A stretch of 64,000 nt of DNA from Acidobacteriota bacterium (GTDB taxonomy: Bacteria; Acidobacteriota; Terriglobia; Bryobacterales; Bryobacteraceae). The notes under the pieces were generated by a model, which made no database searches, was not told the DNA's origin, and saw nothing but the letters and a program-made list of their open reading frames with translations. Made by a program: the position numbers and the translations under genes. Position 1 is the stretch's first letter; each line of letters begins with the position of its first letter. Location: assembly GCA_029776225.1 (NCBI GenBank), contig JAKOTR010000091.1, forward strand, positions 28,917-92,916, read 5' to 3'. Shown in pieces: positions 12,706 to 21,316 of this stretch.

Positions 12706-12754
12706 GGCGCCCGTCTGATTCTTCGCCCCGGCTGCAATATTTAACTACATAAAA

Positions 12755-12771
12755 ATTCAACTGGGTTGAAT
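12755..12771. promoter_or_regulatory. Palindrome, candidate MarR operator
   Basis: ATTCAAC (12755-12761) and GTTGAAT (12765-12771) form a perfect inverted repeat with a 3-base centre in an AT-rich stretch between gyrB and the marR-hdr operon. The 17-base size fits MarR-family operators. It is the only obvious palindrome in this gap. Confidence 0.5.
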
Positions 12772-12893
12772 AACGCAATCCCCCGAAAAAACGCGCAGTT
12801 TCCGCGCGGTTCACCCTAACCTTACCCCTTCAATTATCAGACGTTTAGATCCTTTTCTCTGTTGGACCCTCAAATGCAGCCAGCGGAGCCGGA

Positions 12894-13493
12894 ATGGCAG
12901 TTAACCGCACAGCGGGCCTGATTGAGAAGTTCCTCGGGAGCACACATCTGTTTACGCTGGCCCTGACGGAAGTTCTCGAGGAGAACCTGCTGCGCGAGGC
13001 GGAGTCGGGGCGGGTGACGCCGGCGCAGATGAAAGTGTTGAAGCTGGTGTCCCGGGCGAAGGAGCCGAGCGTGGGAGACGTCGCGAGCTTTCTGGGGGTG
13101 AGCGATGCGGCGGCGAGCAAGACGATCGACCGGCTGGTGCGGAACGGGTTGCTCGAACGGACGCCGGGCAAGCAAGACCGGCGGTCGAGCGAGCTGGCGT
13201 TGACGCCGCGGGGTCGGCGGGTGCTGGAAAAATTCGAATCGGGGCGGCAGCGGTGGCTGGCGCAGGTGTTCCAGCGGATCCCGGCTCAGCGCCTGGAAGT
13301 GAGTGCTGGCGTGCTCTCCGAGCTGGCTTCCATGATCGTCGCCACGAGCTCGAACTCCGGCCAGATCTGCCTTCAGTGTGGAGTTTACTTTGAGGATCGC
13401 TGCCTGCTCCACGAGGCGGTCCGCCAGACGTGCCAGTACCGAAAGAAATCCCGGCAGAGCACGCGGCTGCCGCAGGGAGGAAGGACAACATGA
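12894..13493 (+). CDS. MarR-family regulator with C-terminal four-cysteine motif
   Basis: This 199-residue protein has a MarR winged helix (VTPAQMKVLKLVSRA, SVGDVASFLGVSDAAASKTIDRLVRNGLLERT, then the wing DRRSSELALTPRG). After the dimerisation helices comes an unusual tail, C159-x2-C162-x7-C170-x9-C180 with H173, which looks like a metal or Fe-S binding site. Its stop overlaps the hdrC start by ATGA (13490-13493), so the regulator is translationally coupled to the Hdr-hydrogenase genes. A redox-, oxygen- or metal-responsive control of that operon is a reasonable inference. A palindrome at 12755-12771 is a candidate operator. Start choice: the ATG at 12894 has AGCGGAG just upstream. Confidence 0.85.
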   Translation: MAVNRTAGLIEKFLGSTHLFTLALTEVLEENLLREAESGRVTPAQMKVLKLVSRAKEPSVGDVASFLGVSDAAASKTIDRLVRNGLLERTPGKQDRRSSELALTPRGRRVLEKFESGRQRWLAQVFQRIPAQRLEVSAGVLSELASMIVATSSNSGQICLQCGVYFEDRCLLHEAVRQTCQYRKKSRQSTRLPQGGRTT

Positions 13494-14065
13494 AGCAGAC
13501 GATGAAGTTCCAGCGGGAAGCGGATCCCGAGTGGTCCGAGCGCTTCCGGACGCTGCCCGGGTGCGAGCGCATTTCCTCTTGCATCCAGTGCGGCACCTGC
13601 TCGGGCACGTGCCCGCTTTCGATCTACATGGATTACACGCCGCGCAAGATCATCGCGCTGATCCGCGCGGGATTCCGGGAAGAAGCGCTGAGCTCGAAGA
13701 CGATCTGGCTGTGCGCGTCGTGCTACTCCTGCGCGGCGCTCTGCCCGCAGCAGATCCACATTACCGACGTGATGTACAGCCTGAAGCGGGAGGCCATCCA
13801 GGCAAAGAAGTATCCGCCGCGCTTCCCCATTCCGGTGCTGGCCCAGGAGTTCTTCAACTACGTGAAGAACTGGGGGCGCAACGCGGAGATCCCGGTGGTG
13901 CTGAAGATGGCGCTGAAATCGAACCCCTTTATCCTGCTGAGCATGATCCGGTCCGGTTGGGGGCTGTTCCGCACGGGGCGAATCTCGCTCAAGCGTGAGC
14001 GGATCAAGAGAACGGGCGAGCTTCAGCGCGCGCTATCCGCTGTGAAGGAGCACAGTCATGCCTGA
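13490..14065 (+). CDS. hdrC: Heterodisulfide reductase-like subunit C
   Basis: HdrC carries two [4Fe-4S] clusters and passes electrons between HdrA and HdrB. The 191-residue product shows both cysteine sets: C31, C34, C37, C41 (CIQCGTCSGTCP) and C75, C78, C81, C85 (CASCYSCAALCP). The frame is open upstream to an ATG at 13430, but the start at 13490 has AGGGAGGA before it and overlaps the marR stop as ATGA, so it is preferred. hdrB begins inside its last 8 bases. The family is certain, but the physiological disulfide in this bacterium is unknown, because coenzyme M and coenzyme B are not expected. Confidence 0.92.
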   Translation: MKQTMKFQREADPEWSERFRTLPGCERISSCIQCGTCSGTCPLSIYMDYTPRKIIALIRAGFREEALSSKTIWLCASCYSCAALCPQQIHITDVMYSLKREAIQAKKYPPRFPIPVLAQEFFNYVKNWGRNAEIPVVLKMALKSNPFILLSMIRSGWGLFRTGRISLKRERIKRTGELQRALSAVKEHSHA

Positions 14066-14966
14066 GAATCGCGGTTATCTGTATTTCCCCGGATGCTCGC
14101 TGCGGGCGACCGGCGCGGCCTATGACGAGAGCCTTACGGAGACGTTCCGCCTGCTGGGCATACCGATCGAAGAGCTGGAGGACTGGAACTGCTGCGGCGC
14201 CACCTCCTACATGGCGGTGGACGAGAACTCGGCGTTCCTGCTCTCGGCGCGCAACCTGTCCATCGCGGCGCAGCAGGGCGGGCGCGACCTGATGGCGGCG
14301 TGCAGCGCGTGCTATCTGGGGCTGCGGAAGGCGCAGGACTACGTTGAGCACTACCCGGAAGTGCGGGCGAAGGTGGAGGCGGGGCTGAAGGCCGCCGAGC
14401 TCAAGCCGTTTACGGGAGTGAAGGTCAGGCACACGCTGGAGATCCTGTACAACGACGTCGGCGTGGCGCAGATCAAGTCGAAGGCGGTCCGCAAGTGGCA
14501 GGGCGGCAAACTCGCCTGCTACTACGGCTGCCAGGCGGTGCGGCCGTACGACGAAGTGGACAACCCGCACAACCCGATGCGCATGGACGAGCTGATGCGC
14601 GCGGTGGGCGCCCAGACGGTGGATTATCCCCTGAAGACAAAATGCTGCGGCGGCACGCTGACGGGAACGATTCACGACGTGGGCGTGCGGCTGAACTACA
14701 TTCTGCTTAAAGAGGCGGTGCGCAAGGGGGCCGAGGCGATCGTGACGATCTGCCCGCTGTGCCAGTTCAATCTGGACGCCTACCAGTGCGAGATCACGGG
14801 AGATCAGGGCGAGAAGTTCGACGTGCCGATCCTTTACTTTACGCAGGTGCTGGGATGGGCCCTCGGCGGCGACCCCGGCAAGCTCGGGCTGAAGCGTTGC
14901 ATTGCCGGCCAGTCGAAGATCAAGAACTGGTTTTCCGCAAAACAGGAGGTAGCGAGCCATGCGTGA
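14058..14966 (+). CDS. hdrB: Heterodisulfide reductase-like subunit B (two CCG domains)
   Basis: HdrB is the catalytic subunit, holding two noncubane [4Fe-4S] clusters that cleave a disulfide in methanogens. Both CCG domains are intact in the 302 residues: C13-x31-C45C46-x35-C82-x2-C85, and C158-x37-C196C197-x34-C232-x2-C235. This spacing is that of true HdrB, so the protein should bind both clusters. It overlaps hdrC at the start and hdrA at the end, each by 8 bases, implying strict coupling and fixed stoichiometry. In bacteria HdrB-type proteins are thought to reduce other thiol carriers or unknown acceptors; the substrate is not known here. Confidence 0.92.
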   Translation: MPENRGYLYFPGCSLRATGAAYDESLTETFRLLGIPIEELEDWNCCGATSYMAVDENSAFLLSARNLSIAAQQGGRDLMAACSACYLGLRKAQDYVEHYPEVRAKVEAGLKAAELKPFTGVKVRHTLEILYNDVGVAQIKSKAVRKWQGGKLACYYGCQAVRPYDEVDNPHNPMRMDELMRAVGAQTVDYPLKTKCCGGTLTGTIHDVGVRLNYILLKEAVRKGAEAIVTICPLCQFNLDAYQCEITGDQGEKFDVPILYFTQVLGWALGGDPGKLGLKRCIAGQSKIKNWFSAKQEVASHA

Positions 14967-16956
14967 GTCCAACGGAGCGGTACGGGTCGGCGTTTATGTC
15001 TGTCACTGCGGCTCCAACATCGGGGCGATCGTGGATTGCAAGGCGGTCGCCGAGTACGCGGCGGGGCTGCTCCACGTGGCGGTTGCCCGGGACTACAAGT
15101 ACATGTGCTCCGACCCGGGGCAGGAGCTGATCCAAAAGGATATCGAGGAGCACAAGCTGAACCGGATCGTGGTGGCGTCGTGCTCGCCGCATTTGCACGA
15201 GAACACGTTCCGCGTGGCGACGGCCAAGGCCGGGCTGAATCCCTACTACCTGACGATGGTGAACATCCGGGAGCACGACTCCTGGGTGCACACGGACCGC
15301 GCGGCCGCCACGGAGAAAGCAAAGGACCTCGTGCGGGGCGCCGTCCGCCGGGTGGTACTGCAAAGGCCCCTGGAGAAGGGGCGGGTGCCGATCGACCCGA
15401 AGGTGCTGGTGGTGGGCGGAGGCATCGCCGGAATCCATGCGGCGCTGACGCTGGCCAACGCCGGCAAGAAGGTCTACCTGGTGGAGCGCGAACCCACCAT
15501 CGGCGGCCACATGGCCATGTTCGACAAGACGTTCCCGACGTTAGATTGCGCGGCCTGCATTCTGACGCCGAAGATGTCCACGGTCAAAAACCATCCGAAC
15601 ATCACGCTGTGGACGTATTCGGAAGTCGAGAGCGTGAGCGGCTACGTCGGCAACTACGACGTGAAGGTGAGGCGGCGGACGCGGTATATCAACGAGGACC
15701 TCTGCTCGGGGTGCCAGGAGTGCATCGCGGCCTGTGTCTTCAAGGAGCCGAAATTCCCGGACGAGTTCAACCAGAGGTTGGGCAAGCGCAAACCCATTTA
15801 CCTGCCGTTCCCGCAGGCGGTGCCGCAGACGCCGGTGATCGATCCGGAGACCTGCATCGAGTTCAAGACTGGCAAGTGCAAGAAGACGTGCCTGGAGGCC
15901 TGCGCCGACCGGCACGCGATCGACTTCAAGCTGACGGACACGGTCGAGGAAATCCGGGTCGGCACGATCATCGTGTGCACCGGCTTCCAGGCCTACGACG
16001 CCAGGCGCAGCCCGCAGTTCGGCTACGGCATTTATCCCAACGTTTATACGTCGCTCGAAATCGAGCGCCTGGTCAACGCCGCGGGGCCGACGGCCGGCGA
16101 GGTGGTGCTGCGGGACGGCAAGACGGTTCCCAGAAGTATCGGCATTATCCACTGCGTGGGTTCGCGGGACGAGAACGCGAACCGGTGGTGCTCGCGCGTG
16201 TGCTGCATGTACTCGCTGAAGCTGGCGCACCTGTTGAAAGAGCACACGGACGCGGAGATTTTCAACTTCTATATCGACATGCGGACGCCGGGGAAGTCCT
16301 TCGAGGAGTTCTACCAGCGGCTGCTGAATGAGGGCGTGCATTTCATCCGCGGCAAGGTGGCCGAAGTCACCGACTGGGCGGCCGATCCGAGTGAGGAAGG
16401 CAAGCTGGTGCTGCGGGTGGAGGACACGCTGCTCGGAGTGGTGCGGCGGATCCCGGTGGACATGGTAGTGCTTTCGGTGGGTCTGGAGCCGCACGCGGAC
16501 GCGCAGGACGTGCGCCGGATGTTCAACATGACCTGCTCGAACGAGGGATTCTTCCTCGAGCGGCACCCGAAACTGGCGCCGGTGAACACGTTCACCGACG
16601 GCGTTTTCCTGGCCGGCTGCTGCCAGGGTCCGAAAGACATTCCGGATACGGTGGCGCAGGCAGGCGCGGCGGCGGCCGAAGCGATGGCGCTGATCGACGC
16701 CGGATACGTCGAGCAGGAGCCCAACGTCGCGTACGTGATCGAGGAGGACTGCTCGGGCTGCAAGACGTGCATCCCGATGTGCCCCTACAGCGCGATCACG
16801 TTCCGCGAACAGGACAAGAAGGCGGAAGTCAACGCGGTGCTCTGCAAAGGCTGCGGGACGTGCGTGGCGGCGTGCCCGTCGGGTTCGATACAGCAGCGGC
16901 TCTTTGAAGACGACGAGCTGTTCGAGGAACTCGAAGGAGTGCTGATCCATGCGTAG
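14959..16956 (+). CDS. hdrA: Heterodisulfide reductase-like subunit A (FAD, Fe-S)
   Basis: HdrA is the flavin-containing electron-bifurcating core of Hdr complexes. The 665 residues contain an N-terminal Cys-rich domain (VGVYVCHCGSNIG), an FAD-binding Rossmann segment (VLVVGGGIAGIHAALTLANAG, with VEREPTIGGHMA after it), the cluster ligand region LDCAACILTPKM, an inserted ferredoxin-like block (CSGCQECIAAC), and two C-terminal [4Fe-4S] motifs (CSGCKTCIPMCP and CKGCGTCVAACP). The set matches full-length HdrA able to exchange electrons with ferredoxin. It lies between hdrB and mvhD, the usual link to the hydrogenase. Confidence 0.94.
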   Translation: MRESNGAVRVGVYVCHCGSNIGAIVDCKAVAEYAAGLLHVAVARDYKYMCSDPGQELIQKDIEEHKLNRIVVASCSPHLHENTFRVATAKAGLNPYYLTMVNIREHDSWVHTDRAAATEKAKDLVRGAVRRVVLQRPLEKGRVPIDPKVLVVGGGIAGIHAALTLANAGKKVYLVEREPTIGGHMAMFDKTFPTLDCAACILTPKMSTVKNHPNITLWTYSEVESVSGYVGNYDVKVRRRTRYINEDLCSGCQECIAACVFKEPKFPDEFNQRLGKRKPIYLPFPQAVPQTPVIDPETCIEFKTGKCKKTCLEACADRHAIDFKLTDTVEEIRVGTIIVCTGFQAYDARRSPQFGYGIYPNVYTSLEIERLVNAAGPTAGEVVLRDGKTVPRSIGIIHCVGSRDENANRWCSRVCCMYSLKLAHLLKEHTDAEIFNFYIDMRTPGKSFEEFYQRLLNEGVHFIRGKVAEVTDWAADPSEEGKLVLRVEDTLLGVVRRIPVDMVVLSVGLEPHADAQDVRRMFNMTCSNEGFFLERHPKLAPVNTFTDGVFLAGCCQGPKDIPDTVAQAGAAAAEAMALIDAGYVEQEPNVAYVIEEDCSGCKTCIPMCPYSAITFREQDKKAEVNAVLCKGCGTCVAACPSGSIQQRLFEDDELFEELEGVLIHA

Positions 16957-16982
16957 TCGGCGCGGAGCAAAGGAGTCTGAGA

Positions 16983-17438
16983 ATGTCTGAAGCAAAGTTC
17001 GAACCGAGGATCGTGGCTTTCTTCTGCAACTGGTGCACGTATCTGGCAGCCGACCTGGCGGGCATCTCGAGGATGAAGTATCCGCCGAACGCACGGGTGA
17101 TCCGCGTAATGTGCTCGGGCCGGATCGATCCGCAGTTCATTGTGAAGGCGTTTGCGAACGGCGCCGACGGCGTGCTGATCGGCGGTTGCCACCCCGGCGA
17201 CTGCCACTACCAGGAAGGCAACTACAAGTGCCTGCGCCGGTTCACGCTGCTGAAGCGCGTGATCCAGGAGATGGGGATCGAGGACGAACGGCTCCGGCTG
17301 GAATGGATCTCGGCAGCGGAAGGCGACCGGCTGCGGACGGTAATGTTCGACATGGTGGAGAAGGTGCGGGCGCTGGGTCCGCTGAACTGGAAGCCCGCTG
17401 AAGAGAAAGCGCCCGTAGCGGAGGAGGTGACGGCATGA
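16983..17438 (+). CDS. mvhD: MvhD-like [2Fe-2S] linker subunit of hydrogenase
   Basis: MvhD connects the F420-non-reducing hydrogenase to HdrA. The 151-residue protein carries the family cysteines in AFFCNWCTYLAADLAG, RVMCSGRIDP, IGGCHPGDCHY and NYKCLRR. The ATG at 16983 lies 26 bases after hdrA, with AAAGGAG before it. Its stop overlaps the mvhG start (ATGA, 17435-17438). Its presence is the best evidence that the hydrogenase physically joins the Hdr module, rather than working as a free soluble enzyme. Confidence 0.92.
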   Translation: MSEAKFEPRIVAFFCNWCTYLAADLAGISRMKYPPNARVIRVMCSGRIDPQFIVKAFANGADGVLIGGCHPGDCHYQEGNYKCLRRFTLLKRVIQEMGIEDERLRLEWISAAEGDRLRTVMFDMVEKVRALGPLNWKPAEEKAPVAEEVTA

Positions 17439-18394
17439 AGCCGAAGGTAGCATTCTACTGGTGCGCGTCCTGCGGCGGTTGCGAGGAATCGAGTGTCGAC
17501 CTGGGCGAAGCGCTTCTGGATGTAGCCGAGGCGATCGACATCGTGCTCTGGCCGGTGGCGCTTGACTTCAAGAAGCACCACATCGAGGCGATGGCCGATG
17601 GCGAGATCGTGGCGGCATTCATCAACGGCGCGGTGCGGTCGAGCGAACAGGAGGAGTGGGTACACCTGCTGCGGAAGAAGTCGCAGGTGGTGATCGCGTT
17701 CGGTTCCTGCGCGCAGCTCGGCGGCATACCGGGGCTGGCCAATTTCTTCAATCGCGCGGGGGTACTCGAAGCGGCTTACCGCGAATCGCCGAGCACCGTA
17801 AATCCCAACGGCGTATTCCCCCAGACGGTGCACAAGGACAACGGCTTCACGCTGACGCTGCCGGTGCTGCACGACACCGTGCGCACGCTGGACCAGGTGA
17901 TCGACGTGGATTACTACATCCCGGGCTGCCCGCCGACGCCGCAGTTGCTGGCGGATGCGGTGCAGGCGCTGCTTTCGGGTAAGCTGCCCCCCAAGGGCGC
18001 GGTGCTGGCGCCCGATCACGCGCTGTGCAAGGATTGCCCGCGCAGGGACACGAAACCCGAGAAGCCGATGATTTCCGAGTTCAAGCGGCCGCATGAGGTC
18101 GTGATCGACCAGACCCAGTGCCTGCTGAACCAGGGCCTGTTGTGCCTGGGCCCGGCCACGCGCAGCGGCTGCGGCGCGCTGTGCATCGAGGGCAACATGC
18201 CCTGCACGGGATGCTTTGGCCCGACGTCGCGCGTGCGCGACTACGGCGCCAAGGCGCTTTCGGCGATCGCATCGATGGCAGACAGCAACGACGACGCGGA
18301 GATCGCGGCCATACTCTCGAAGATCCCGGATCCGGCGGGAACGTTCTATCGCTACTCCCTGCCGGCATCGGCGCTGCAAAGGAAAAAGTTATAG
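17435..18394 (+). CDS. mvhG: [NiFe]-hydrogenase small subunit, MvhG-like
   Basis: The small subunit carries the Fe-S relay from the Ni-Fe site toward MvhD. The 319 residues include the proximal-cluster ligands WCASCGGCEES (C10, C13, C16 region), FGSCAQLGG and the YIPGCPPTP segment, then additional cysteines in the C-terminal half (CKDCP, and CGALCIEGNMPCTGCFGP) for further clusters. There is no Tat signal peptide, so the enzyme is cytoplasmic. It is coupled to mvhD by ATGA and followed 12 bases later by mvhA. Confidence 0.93.
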   Translation: MKPKVAFYWCASCGGCEESSVDLGEALLDVAEAIDIVLWPVALDFKKHHIEAMADGEIVAAFINGAVRSSEQEEWVHLLRKKSQVVIAFGSCAQLGGIPGLANFFNRAGVLEAAYRESPSTVNPNGVFPQTVHKDNGFTLTLPVLHDTVRTLDQVIDVDYYIPGCPPTPQLLADAVQALLSGKLPPKGAVLAPDHALCKDCPRRDTKPEKPMISEFKRPHEVVIDQTQCLLNQGLLCLGPATRSGCGALCIEGNMPCTGCFGPTSRVRDYGAKALSAIASMADSNDDAEIAAILSKIPDPAGTFYRYSLPASALQRKKL

Positions 18395-18406
18395 GAGGCC
18401 CCTCAA

Positions 18407-19906
18407 ATGCCGGTAGAGACAACGACACGCAGAATTACGATCGATCCGATTACGCGGCTGGAAGGGCACGGCAAGATCGAGATATTCCTGGATGACGACG
18501 GGCAGGTCGAGCGGGCGTACTTCCAGGTGCCCGAGCTGCGCGGGTTTGAGAAGTTCGCGCAGGGGCGTCCGGCGGAAGACATGCCACAGATCACGTCGCG
18601 CATCTGCGGCGTGTGCCCCACGGCCCACCACATGGCGGCCACACGGGCGCTCGATAACCTGTACCAGGTGACGCCGCCGCCGGCCGCGCAGAAGATCCGC
18701 GAGCTGGTCTTCAACACGTTCATGGCCGAGGACCACGCGCTGCACTTCTACTTCCTTGGCGGGCCGGACTTTGTGGTCGGGCCGCAGGCGCCGGCGGCCG
18801 AGCGAAACGTGCTGGGAGTGGTGGCCAGGGTCGGAGTGGAGACCGGCAAGGCGGTGATCTCGATGCGGCGGAAGCTGCGCGAGCTGACCACGCTGGCGGC
18901 GGGCAAGACCGTGCATCCCGTCTTCGGGCTGCCGGGCGGAGTCGCCAAGCCGCTTACCGAGGCCGATCGCCAGCGCTTCCGCGAGGTGGCGGCCGAGGCG
19001 GTGGATTTCGCGCAGTTCACCCTCGAAACGTTCGAGAAGATCGTGCTCGAGAACTCGGACTACGGGGACCTGATCACCGGCGGCGTCTTCACGCACCGCA
19101 CCCACTACATGGGGATGGTGGACTCCAACAACCAGGTGAACTTCTACCAGGGCTCGCTCCGCGTGGTGACGCCGGAAGGCAAGGAAGTTGCGAAGTTCGC
19201 GCCGGAGAAGTACCTGGACTACATCGCCGAGCACGTCGAGCCCTGGAGCTACATGAAGTTCTGCTACCTGAAGCAGCCGGGGTGGAAGGGCTTCATGGAG
19301 GGCGCCGATAGCGGAGTGTTCGCGGTGGCTCCGCTCGCGCGGCTGAACGTGACCGAAGGCATGCCGACGCCGCTCGCGCAGCAGGCCTACGAGAAGTACA
19401 TCAAGACGCTGGGCAAGCCGGTGCACCACACGCTGGCCACGCACTGGGCGCGGATCATCGAGCTGATCTACGCCACGGAGCGGATGAAGCAACTGGCCGA
19501 CGACCCCGAGATCACCGATCCCAACGTGCGCACGATTCCGACGGCAACTCCGCGCGAAGGCGTCGGCGTGGTGGAAGCGCCGCGGGGCACGCTCATCCAC
19601 CACTACAAGACCGATGAGCGCGGCCTGATTACCGCGGCAAACCTGATTGTGGCCAGCCAGAACAACGCCGCCCGCATGTCGATGAGCGTTGAGAAAGCGG
19701 CCAAGGGGCTGCTCTCCGGAAGGGAGATTTCCGAGGGCTTGCTCAACATGGTGGAGATGGCGTTCCGGGCGTACGATCCGTGCCTGGGCTGCGCCACGCA
19801 CTCGCTGCCCGGGAGCATGCCGCTCTCGGTGCGGGTGCGCGGGCGTGACGGCGAGACGCTCAGCATGCTCGTGCGCGACGCGGACGGCGCCATTCGGAGG
19901 AGCTGA
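18407..19906 (+). CDS. mvhA: [NiFe]-hydrogenase large subunit, MvhA-like
   Basis: This catalytic subunit oxidises or produces H2 at a Ni-Fe centre. The 499 residues contain the L1 motif RICGVCPTAH (C67, C70) and the L2 motif DPCLGCATH (C459, C462), giving all four cysteine ligands. A tail of 34 residues follows the L2 histidine; it is normally cleaved by a maturation protease, encoded directly downstream. Gene order and the MvhD partner point to the cytoplasmic group 3c (Hdr-linked) type; formal subgroup assignment needs a tree. A GGAGG-containing ribosome site precedes the ATG. Maturation genes hypA-F are not in the window. Confidence 0.95.
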   Translation: MPVETTTRRITIDPITRLEGHGKIEIFLDDDGQVERAYFQVPELRGFEKFAQGRPAEDMPQITSRICGVCPTAHHMAATRALDNLYQVTPPPAAQKIRELVFNTFMAEDHALHFYFLGGPDFVVGPQAPAAERNVLGVVARVGVETGKAVISMRRKLRELTTLAAGKTVHPVFGLPGGVAKPLTEADRQRFREVAAEAVDFAQFTLETFEKIVLENSDYGDLITGGVFTHRTHYMGMVDSNNQVNFYQGSLRVVTPEGKEVAKFAPEKYLDYIAEHVEPWSYMKFCYLKQPGWKGFMEGADSGVFAVAPLARLNVTEGMPTPLAQQAYEKYIKTLGKPVHHTLATHWARIIELIYATERMKQLADDPEITDPNVRTIPTATPREGVGVVEAPRGTLIHHYKTDERGLITAANLIVASQNNAARMSMSVEKAAKGLLSGREISEGLLNMVEMAFRAYDPCLGCATHSLPGSMPLSVRVRGRDGETLSMLVRDADGAIRRS

Positions 19907-19912
19907 TCCCCT

Positions 19913-20371
19913 ATGGCGGCGCGGGTTCGTGTGCTCGGGCTGGGCAACGAGCTTCTCGCCGACGACGCCGTAGGCATTCTGGCGGCCCGGAAGGTGGCCG
20001 AACGCTGTCCTCCGGAGGAGGTGGAGGTCATCGCGAGTTCCGAATCCGGCCTCTACCTCCTGGAGTACGTCACGGATGTGGCGCGCCTGATCGTGATCGA
20101 TTCGGTGCAGACTGGCCGCACGGCTCCGGGTACGATCCACGTGGTGTGCGAAGAAAACGTACGGGCGGCACCGGGCAGCACGCCTCACGGTACGGGGCTG
20201 TTCGACGCCCTCGCCCTTGCGCGCAAGTTGGGCTATAACGTTCCCAAGGAAGTGATCATCCTGGCCGTGGAAGCGGCCGACTGCCTCACAATCGGCGGTG
20301 AGATGCATCCCGGCGTGGCTGCCGCGATTCCGGAACTTGTCGAGCGCGTGGTGCGGATGTCGGTGAACTGA
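19913..20371 (+). CDS. Hydrogenase maturation protease (HycI/HyaD family)
   Basis: This endopeptidase removes the C-terminal extension of the hydrogenase large subunit after nickel insertion. The 152-residue protein has the family N-terminus VLGLGNELLADDAVGILAAR, where the first Glu and the Asp are nickel-sensing ligands, plus IVIDSVQTG and the C-terminal histidine region of TPHGTGL. It begins 6 bases after mvhA and is the last gene of the operon; a GC-rich imperfect hairpin without a T-run lies at about 20376-20398. Confidence 0.9.
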   Translation: MAARVRVLGLGNELLADDAVGILAARKVAERCPPEEVEVIASSESGLYLLEYVTDVARLIVIDSVQTGRTAPGTIHVVCEENVRAAPGSTPHGTGLFDALALARKLGYNVPKEVIILAVEAADCLTIGGEMHPGVAAAIPELVERVVRMSVN

Positions 20372-20481
20372 GGGGACTCCCGCGCCGGGCGGGGTCTCAT
20401 AGGGAAAGGGCTAGAATAGGGGTAGTAGGGGCGAGGGGACGCTCCAACCAACCATCGTCCATTCGGGTCAGGGGGGACTCA

Positions 20482-21300
20482 ATGGAAATCGAAAAACAGC
20501 GGAATCGCATCGAGGGGGCGGAGCGCTGGCTTTCGCTTCTGGGCGGCGGCGCGGCCGTATTCTGGGGCCTCAAACGGAAATCGCTGTTCGGCTCGGCGGC
20601 GGCGCTGGCGGGCGCGAATTACTTTTTGCGGGGCGTTGCGGGTGACCGGAACGTGCTCGAGTTTCTGGGAGTGGACTTATTCCTGCGCGGGAGCCTGCCT
20701 TACGGCCGCGGCATCAAAATGCGGCGATCGGTGACGATCGGCCGTTCCCAGGAGGAACTTTACCGCTTCTGGCACAACTTCGAAAATCTGCCGCGCTTTA
20801 TGAAGCACGTGAAGTCCGTCCGGGTGCTCGACGACCGCCGTTCGCACTGGATTGTAACCGCGCCGGCGGGCCGGACCGTGAACTGGGACGCGGAAATTAT
20901 CGCCGATCGCGCGCCCGAGCTGATCGGATGGCGCGCATCCGGTGGAGGAATCGACCACGCCGGTTCGGTGCGCTTCGAGCGCGCGCCGGGTGACCGTGGA
21001 ACGGTGGTCCGGGTACAGCTTCAATACAATGCGGCCGGCGGGCGGATCACCGCCTCTATCGCCAAACTGTTCGGTGAAGAACCGGACCAGCAGATCCACG
21101 ACGACCTGCTCCGCTTCAAGCAGCTTATGGAAGTGGGAGAGATCGTGACCACCGAGGGGCAGCCTTCCGGCCGCGCGGGCGAGGCGAGGCGGGCGATCTG
21201 GGCGGAGCACGAGGAGCTGGGGAAAGCGGAGCCGGTCGAGGAGGCCGCGAGGGAGTCGTTCCCGGCCAGCGACGCGCCGTCGTGGGCGTACGGCATCTGA
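20482..21300 (+). CDS. SRPBCC (cyclase/dehydrase-like) protein with N-terminal membrane segment
   Basis: The 272-residue protein begins with a hydrophobic segment (about residues 20-55) resembling DUF2892/YgaP-type anchors. A START-like SRPBCC fold follows ([33 protein letters not shown], split here by wording; then [19 protein letters not shown]). It ends with [11 protein letters not shown], a short tail motif found in several stress-related proteins. Its ligand is unknown. The ATG follows a strong AGGGGGG site, and the next gene, an alcohol dehydrogenase, starts 16 bases later. The cluster to 23918 appears co-transcribed and may belong to a general stress or detoxification response; this is inference from neighbours. 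Confidence 0.75.
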   Translation: MEIEKQRNRIEGAERWLSLLGGGAAVFWGLKRKSLFGSAAALAGANYFLRGVAGDRNVLEFLGVDLFLRGSLPYGRGIKMRRSVTIGRSQEELYRFWHNFENLPRFMKHVKSVRVLDDRRSHWIVTAPAGRTVNWDAEIIADRAPELIGWRASGGGIDHAGSVRFERAPGDRGTVVRVQLQYNAAGGRITASIAKLFGEEPDQQIHDDLLRFKQLMEVGEIVTTEGQPSGRAGEARRAIWAEHEELGKAEPVEEAARESFPASDAPSWAYGI

Positions 21301-21316
21301 GTATCAGGGGGCTGCG

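Noticed and set aside
20376..20398. Intrinsic terminator after the hydrogenase protease gene
   Set aside because: The stem is imperfect and no T-run follows; kept only as a remark in the gene entry.
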